Shown here in pieces: positions 59,527 through 64,000 of a DNA stretch of 64,000 nt. The stretch is taken from NCBI RefSeq assembly GCF_902459565.1, contig NZ_CABPSN010000007.1, positions 186,001 to 250,000 on the forward strand. Reading direction: 5' to 3'. This DNA is from Pandoraea aquatica (GTDB lineage Bacteria; Pseudomonadota; Gammaproteobacteria; Burkholderiales; Burkholderiaceae). Each line of letters opens with the position of its first letter. The first letter of the stretch is position 1. The notes beneath the pieces are model-generated. The model saw nothing but the letters and a program-made list of their open reading frames with translations, was not told the origin of the DNA and did not search any database. The position numbers and the translations under genes are program-made.

Positions 59527-60573
59527 ATGGAGACAACACCTTCCCCGCTGCGGCGGCAACTCATGCTCGGTGCCGCATCGGCGCTGGTCACCGGTGGTCT
59601 GGCCAGCCCATGGGGCGGCGCATTCGCGCAAACCGGCCCACTCAAGATTTCCCATCAATTCCCCGGCGGCACGCTGACCGAAGGCGATTTTCGCGACCGT
59701 TTGTGCCGCAAGTTCGCTCAGGAAGTCGAAAAGCGGACCAACGGCGCACTGAAGTTCCAGATATATCCGGGCAGCTCGCTCATGAAGACCAACGCGCAGT
59801 TCTCGGCGTTGCGTCGCGGGGCGCTCGACCTCTCGCTCTATCCACTGCCGTATGCGGGCGGCGAAGTCCGGGAGCTGAACATCGGGTTGATGCCGGGTCT
59901 CGTAACCTCGTATGCGCAGGGCAACGCCTGGCGTAACGGCGAGATCGGCAAAGTGCTGACCGATGTGCTTGCCGCGAAGGACATCGTGATCGTGAGTTGG
60001 GTCTGGCAGGCGGGCGGTGTGGCCAGCCGGTCCAAGCCGCTTGTTGCGCCCGAGGACGCCAAGGGTCTGAAGGTGCGCGGCGGTAGCCGCGAGATGGACA
60101 TGATGCTCAAGGAAGCGGGGGCCGCCGTCATCTCGCTGCCGTCGAACGAGCTATACGCCGCCATGCAGACCGGCGCGATGGATGCGGCGATGACGTCCTC
60201 CACCAGTCTGATGTCGTTCCGTCTCGAAGAAGTCTCCAAGCATCTGACCACCGGCCGCAACAAGTCGTACTGGTTCATGCTGGAACCGCTGCTTATGTCG
60301 AAGCAGGTCTTCGACAAGCTGCCGAAGGACCAGCAGCAGGTGATCCTGCAAGTCGGTGCCGATCTGGAAGCGTTCGGCACGGAAGCGGCGAAGGCCGACG
60401 ATGCGCAGATCGCGAGCGTCTACACGAAGGCCGGCGCGAAGGTCTATGACCTCGACGAGGCTACCGTGATGAAGTGGCGCGACATTGCCCGGCGCACCGC
60501 GTGGAAGGATTACGCGAGCAAGTCGGATACGTGCGCAAAGCTGCTCGCGCTGGCCGAGAAGGTGCCTGCATGA
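59527..60573 (+). CDS. TRAP transporter substrate-binding protein (DctP family)
   Basis: 348 residues from ATG 59527 (AGGAGA 4 bases upstream); the upstream open frame to 59263 is not used. The signal has a twin-arginine look (PLRRQLMLGAASALVTGG) ending near AQT. DctP features: FPGGTLTEGDFRDRLCRKFA, a helix region with ALDLSLYPLPYAGGEV, PEDAKGLKVRGGSREM and LPSNELYAAMQTGAMDA, including the conserved Arg for the substrate carboxylate. It likely binds malonate, judging by the malonyl-CoA decarboxylase downstream. Stop overlaps the next start (ATGA). Confidence 0.92.
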   Translation: METTPSPLRRQLMLGAASALVTGGLASPWGGAFAQTGPLKISHQFPGGTLTEGDFRDRLCRKFAQEVEKRTNGALKFQIYPGSSLMKTNAQFSALRRGALDLSLYPLPYAGGEVRELNIGLMPGLVTSYAQGNAWRNGEIGKVLTDVLAAKDIVIVSWVWQAGGVASRSKPLVAPEDAKGLKVRGGSREMDMMLKEAGAAVISLPSNELYAAMQTGAMDAAMTSSTSLMSFRLEEVSKHLTTGRNKSYWFMLEPLLMSKQVFDKLPKDQQQVILQVGADLEAFGTEAAKADDAQIASVYTKAGAKVYDLDEATVMKWRDIARRTAWKDYASKSDTCAKLLALAEKVPA

Positions 60574-61139
60574 GCGGGGCCGTCGCGAGCGCGGAGCCGG
60601 CAGTCGCCCGTTCGCGCGCGTTGCGACGGCTCGACGCCCTCTTGCAGGGCGTGAGCCGCCTGCTCATGGTCGTGTGCATGTTCGCGCTCGTGGGCGCTGC
60701 GCTGGTGCTGAGCTACAGCGTGTTCGCGCGGCACGTGCTCAAGCTCGCGACCGACTGGCAGGACGAGGCCGCCGTGTTCCTGCTGGTCGGCGCGACCTTC
60801 GTGTCGGCTGCGCACGTGCAGCATCTGCGCGGCCACATCGGCATCGAGGCGATCACCACACTGCTTTCCCCGCGCGTGAATCGCGTGCGACGCTGGTTCG
60901 TCGACATCCTGACGTTCCTGTTCTGCGCGTTCTTCGCCTGGAAGTCGTGGACGCTCTTCTGGGAAGCCTACGTCGACGGTCAGACCAGCAGCTCGACCTG
61001 GGGACCGCCGCTGGCGATTCCTTACGGACTGATGGCATTCGGCATGACATTGCTCACCGTTCAGTTACTGCTGCAAGTGGCGATCGGGGCGTGTGAGATG
61101 AGAGGCACCTCGCAGGACCGCACGGGAGGGCACGCATGA
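60570..61139 (+). CDS. TRAP transporter small permease (DctQ family)
   Basis: 189 residues from ATG 60570 (ATGA overlap with the binding protein gene). Four hydrophobic segments (LLMVVCMFALVGAALVLSYS, AAVFLLVGATFVSAAHV, WFVDILTFLFCAFFAWKSW, LMAFGMTLLTVQLLLQVAI) match DctQ. It forms the membrane complex with the large permease encoded next, also ATGA-coupled. Confidence 0.92.
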   Translation: MSGAVASAEPAVARSRALRRLDALLQGVSRLLMVVCMFALVGAALVLSYSVFARHVLKLATDWQDEAAVFLLVGATFVSAAHVQHLRGHIGIEAITTLLSPRVNRVRRWFVDILTFLFCAFFAWKSWTLFWEAYVDGQTSSSTWGPPLAIPYGLMAFGMTLLTVQLLLQVAIGACEMRGTSQDRTGGHA

Positions 61140-62479
61140 GCGAGCTCACTATCGGATTGCTCTATGGCGGCGCAACGCTCGTCGTCATGTTTTCGGGGAT
61201 GCCTATCGCGTTCGCGCTGGGCGCAGTCGCAGTGGCGTTCATGTTCGGCTTCATGCCAGCGTCGTCGCTCGACACGGTGACGCAGAACGTCTACGAGGAG
61301 ATGGCGAGCATCACCCTGCTGTCGATTCCGCTGTTCATTCTGAAGGGCGCAGCCATCGGCAAGTCGCGCGCCGGGCAGGATCTCTACCTCGCGCTGCATG
61401 CGTGGATGCGACGGATTCCAGGCGGGCTCGGCATCGCCAACGTCTTCGCCTGCGGCTTGTTTGCGGCCATGGCCGGGTCGAGTCCGGCGACGTGTTCCGC
61501 CATCGGCAGCGCCGGGATTCCGGAGATGCGCCAGCGCGGTTATTCGCCCGGGTTCGCCGCAGGGATCATCGCGGCGGGCGGCACGCTGGGTATCCTGCTG
61601 CCGCCGTCGATCACGATGATTCTGTATGCGGTGGCCGCCGAGCAGTCGCTGGGTCGTCTGTTCCTCGCGGGCATCGTGCCTGCGCTGCTGCTGGTGGGGC
61701 TCTTCTCGTGCTATGCAGCGTGGCGTTATCGCAAGGAATACGCCAACGCGCAGCTCGCGCTGGCACGTGACGGCACGCCGTCGCCGTTCCCGAGCGAGCC
61801 GCCGGCCACGATGCGCGAGAAGCTGGCGCTGCTGCCGCGTGTGCTGCCGTTCGTCACGCTGCTCATCGGGGTGATGGCGGCGCTCTATGGCGGGTACGCA
61901 ACACCGTCGGAGACGGCCGGGCTGGGCGGGCTGCTGGCGCTCGCGCTCATCGCCGTGATCTACCGGATGTGGAAGCCGCGTCAGCTCGCACCCATTCTCA
62001 CCGGGACGTTGCGCGAGTCGACCATGCTCATGTTCATCATCGGCATGTCGTTGCTCTACTCGTACGTGATGAGCTATCTGCACATCAGCCAGTCGGCCGC
62101 GCAATGGATCGTCGGGCTGCAACTGTCGCGCTGGGTGCTGCTCGCCGCCATTCTGGTGATGGTGGTCGTGCTGGGTTTCTTTCTGCCACCTGTGAGCATC
62201 ATCCTGATGACCGCGCCGATCATTCTGCCGCCGCTGCGCGCGGCCGGTTTCGATCTGGTGTGGTTCGGGGTGGTCATGACGATTGTCATGGAACTGGGGT
62301 TGATTCACCCGCCGGTCGGACTGAACATCTTTGTGATCAAGAACACCGCGCCCGATATCGCGCTGCGCGACATCGTCTGGGGTGTGATGCCTTTTGTCGT
62401 GTTGATGGTGGTTGCCGTCGTGCTTATCTGTCTGATGCCCGGTCTGTCGTTGTGGCTGCCGGACCGGCTGATGGGATGA
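61136..62479 (+). CDS. TRAP transporter large permease (DctM family)
   Basis: 447 residues with about 12 membrane helices. Typical DctM segments include PIAFALGAVAVAFMFGFMP, GLFAAMAGSSPATCSAIGSAG, GGTLGILLPPSITMILYAVA, YATPSETAGLGGLLALALI and GLIHPPVGLNIFVIKNTAPD. It drives sodium-coupled uptake together with the small permease and binding protein. ATGA overlap with the preceding gene. Confidence 0.95.
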   Translation: MSELTIGLLYGGATLVVMFSGMPIAFALGAVAVAFMFGFMPASSLDTVTQNVYEEMASITLLSIPLFILKGAAIGKSRAGQDLYLALHAWMRRIPGGLGIANVFACGLFAAMAGSSPATCSAIGSAGIPEMRQRGYSPGFAAGIIAAGGTLGILLPPSITMILYAVAAEQSLGRLFLAGIVPALLLVGLFSCYAAWRYRKEYANAQLALARDGTPSPFPSEPPATMREKLALLPRVLPFVTLLIGVMAALYGGYATPSETAGLGGLLALALIAVIYRMWKPRQLAPILTGTLRESTMLMFIIGMSLLYSYVMSYLHISQSAAQWIVGLQLSRWVLLAAILVMVVVLGFFLPPVSIILMTAPIILPPLRAAGFDLVWFGVVMTIVMELGLIHPPVGLNIFVIKNTAPDIALRDIVWGVMPFVVLMVVAVVLICLMPGLSLWLPDRLMG

Positions 62480-62527
62480 CGTGAGATGGCAGTCGCCGGA
62501 CCGAACCCCGTGCCTTGAGAGGAAACC

Positions 62528-64000
62528 ATGAAGGATGAGCCGATCATGTCCGCAATGTCCGTTCCTGTAGCGCTGAATTCGTCGATGGCGACGTCGTCTT
62601 CGTCGTCTTCGTCGCCTTCGCCGTCTTCGTCTTCGTTGGCTTCGTCATCCACGCCCGGTCGCGGCGCGTCGGAGAGCGTGCCGGACGTGAGCGCGCCGGT
62701 GCCGTCGCCCAGGCCGACGCTCGGGGAACGGTTGGGGCAGTGGTTCGGACGCGGCAAGTCCGGCGGGCAGGGCGGCGCTCCGAAAGACGGCAAGGACGGC
62801 AAGGGCGACGGCAAGATCGTCGCCGCACCGCTGTCGGCGCGGGCCGAGAACGCGTTGCGCCGACAGTTGGCGCTGTGCTTTTCGGCGCGCCTGACGGATT
62901 CTTCCGCCAACGAGGCCGCGCGCGAGTTCATGGCGCGCTACGGGGCGGCGTCTGCCGAGGAGCAACTCGCGTTGCTCACGGTCGTCGCGGACATCTGCGC
63001 GAGCGACGGCGAAGCGGGCGGGGACGGCAAGGGCACGGGCAAGGACGGTGGCAAGGACGCGAGCAAAGACAGTGCGAAGGATGCCCGCCGCGCGACCAAC
63101 ACCGCGACCGGTCTCGCCGGGGCGCTGGGGAGCGCGCGCGTGCGGTTCCTCAAGCGCTTTAATGCGCTGCCGGACGGTCTCCCCTTCCTCGTTGGCTGGC
63201 GCGCCGATATGCTGCATCATCGCGCCGCGCTGCCCGGACTGGCGGCGCTCGAAGAGGATCTGGGCAGCCTGTTCTCGACGTGGTTCGACGTCGGTCTGCT
63301 GGAACTGCACCCGATCACCTGGGATTCGCCGGCGTCGCTGCTTGAAAAGCTCATGCGCTACGAGGCCGTACACGAGATTTCATCGTGGGCCGATTTGCGC
63401 AACCGGCTCGATTCCGACCGCCGCTGCTACGCGTTCTTCCATCCCCGTATGTCCCGCGAGCCGTTGATCTTCGTCGAGGTAGCGTTCGTGCCGGAGATGG
63501 CGGCGGACGTTCATTCGCTGCTCGACGAAAAGGCGCCGCTCGAAGACCTGCGACGCGTGCGGTGGGCCATCTTCTACTCGATCTCGAATACGCAGCCGGG
63601 CCTGCGCGGCGTGAGTTTCGGTAACTTCCTGCTCAAGCGCGTGATCGACGAGTTGCATGTCGACTTCCCGAAACTGCGTAATTTTGCGACGCTCTCGCCG
63701 ATTCCCGGCTTCAACGACTGGTTGCGGCAACTGTCGGCGCAAGCGCTTGCCGAGGCCCTCGGGCCGAAGCGTGTGAAGTTGCTTGCGCAGGAGCCGTCGC
63801 TGGCGACGGAGGCGTCCGGGGCGCAAATGATGGCGTGGTTACAGGCGTCCCCCGATCGCAAGAGCGGGCAGGCGTTGCAACGCACGCTGGGCGAAGCGCT
63901 GGCGGCGCATTACCTCGCTCGCGAGACCGTGCGCGGGCAGCCGCGAGACCCCGTTGCGCGATTCCATCTCGGTAATGGCGCGCGCGTGGAGCGTATCAAC
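62528..64000 (+). CDS. Malonyl-CoA decarboxylase (runs off the window)
   Basis: 491 codons are visible from ATG 62528 (AGAGGA upstream); the frame is still open at the window end, so the stop is not seen. Malonyl-CoA decarboxylase segments: EEQLALLTVVADIC, SREPLIFVEVAFVPE, IFYSISNTQPGLRGVSFGNF, FATLSPIPGFNDWL and ARFHLGNGARVERIN. The Ser of LSPIPGF (~390) and His480 of FHLGNGA match the catalytic pair as I recall it. It converts malonyl-CoA to acetyl-CoA. Odd features are a very Ser-rich N terminus (residues 19-45) and a Lys/Gly/Asp-rich insert (about 160-186). With the TRAP genes it forms a malonate-use operon; a malonyl-CoA synthetase is expected downstream. Confidence 0.92.
   Translation, partial: MKDEPIMSAMSVPVALNSSMATSSSSSSSPSPSSSSLASSSTPGRGASESVPDVSAPVPSPRPTLGERLGQWFGRGKSGGQGGAPKDGKDGKGDGKIVAAPLSARAENALRRQLALCFSARLTDSSANEAAREFMARYGAASAEEQLALLTVVADICASDGEAGGDGKGTGKDGGKDASKDSAKDARRATNTATGLAGALGSARVRFLKRFNALPDGLPFLVGWRADMLHHRAALPGLAALEEDLGSLFSTWFDVGLLELHPITWDSPASLLEKLMRYEAVHEISSWADLRNRLDSDRRCYAFFHPRMSREPLIFVEVAFVPEMAADVHSLLDEKAPLEDLRRVRWAIFYSISNTQPGLRGVSFGNFLLKRVIDELHVDFPKLRNFATLSPIPGFNDWLRQLSAQALAEALGPKRVKLLAQEPSLATEASGAQMMAWLQASPDRKSGQALQRTLGEALAAHYLARETVRGQPRDPVARFHLGNGARVERIN
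62582..62650 (+). repeat. TCG/TCT serine-codon low-complexity tract
   Basis: A run of TCG, TCT, CCT and CCG codons encodes a stretch of almost only Ser and Pro near the decarboxylase N terminus. It is a slippage-prone simple repeat. Confidence 0.8.

Overview
The window is high-GC bacterial DNA with closely packed genes. Gene content and order (lptF/lptG divergent from pepA-holC, the cysH-cysD-cysN-cobA run, a DUF2486-type gene after holC, malonate TRAP genes) point to a betaproteobacterium of the Burkholderiaceae. Pandoraea is my best guess, made from protein style and synteny, not from a search. No rRNA, CRISPR array, insertion sequence, integrase or phage gene was seen. One tRNA (Leu, anticodon CAA) is present.

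Layout. 1-2.85 kb: the end of an aromatic ring-hydroxylation cluster (Rieske oxygenase tail, RidA-like protein, ferredoxin-type reductase, VOC dioxygenase), closed by a terminator. 3.0-3.5 kb: glutathione peroxidase. 4.25-13.3 kb: a 1982-residue autotransporter whose passenger is three ~490-residue repeats, followed by a TPR-glycosyltransferase-like protein and a lipoprotein hydrolase. 13.4-17.8 kb: two oxidoreductase genes divergent from an AraC regulator and a flavin monooxygenase. 18-21.3 kb: accessory-looking stretch with a hendecad coiled-coil protein, a small unknown protein and an extended glutaminase-like protein, bordered by tRNA-Leu. 21.6-26.9 kb: an orphan amino-acid-type binding protein and a three-gene operon of outer-membrane beta-barrels. 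26.9-32.9 kb: sulfur assimilation (cysB divergent from a TauE-type exporter, cysH, cysD, cysN, cobA). 32.9-43.0 kb: a giant accessory operon with two full-length paralogous ~1500-residue proteins resembling dermonecrotic-toxin/DUF6543-type proteins plus a small membrane-anchored-looking protein. 43.2-48.7 kb: core genes cbiX, lptG, lptF, pepA, holC, a DUF2486-like gene and a small cytochrome c. 48.9-53.7 kb: two different dihydroxy-acid dehydratases and a divergent LysR regulator. 53.9-54.9 kb: lgt with a textbook terminator. 55.1-58.5 kb: a two-gene operon of a HECGH metallopeptidase-like protein and an ankyrin-like protein. 58.5-64 kb: a malonate-use locus with a GntR/FCD regulator divergent from TRAP transporter genes dctP-dctQ-dctM and a malonyl-CoA decarboxylase that runs off the window.

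How it fits together. The core genes look ordinary. The unusual content is a scattered set of effector-like proteins: the two giant paralogues and their small neighbour, the HECGH protein, the ankyrin-like protein and the extended glutaminase. All lack a Sec signal peptide, have Ser/Thr/Ala-rich or disordered-looking N termini, and sit between housekeeping blocks with no secretion apparatus nearby. I infer that these are secreted or injected proteins acting on other cells, but the secretion route cannot be seen here. Other points worth attention are the autotransporter/glycosyltransferase pair, the barrel operon with two POTRA-less Omp85-type proteins, and several well-formed dyads in front of cysB, a LysR gene, the AraC gene, the giant-protein operon and the malonate operon.
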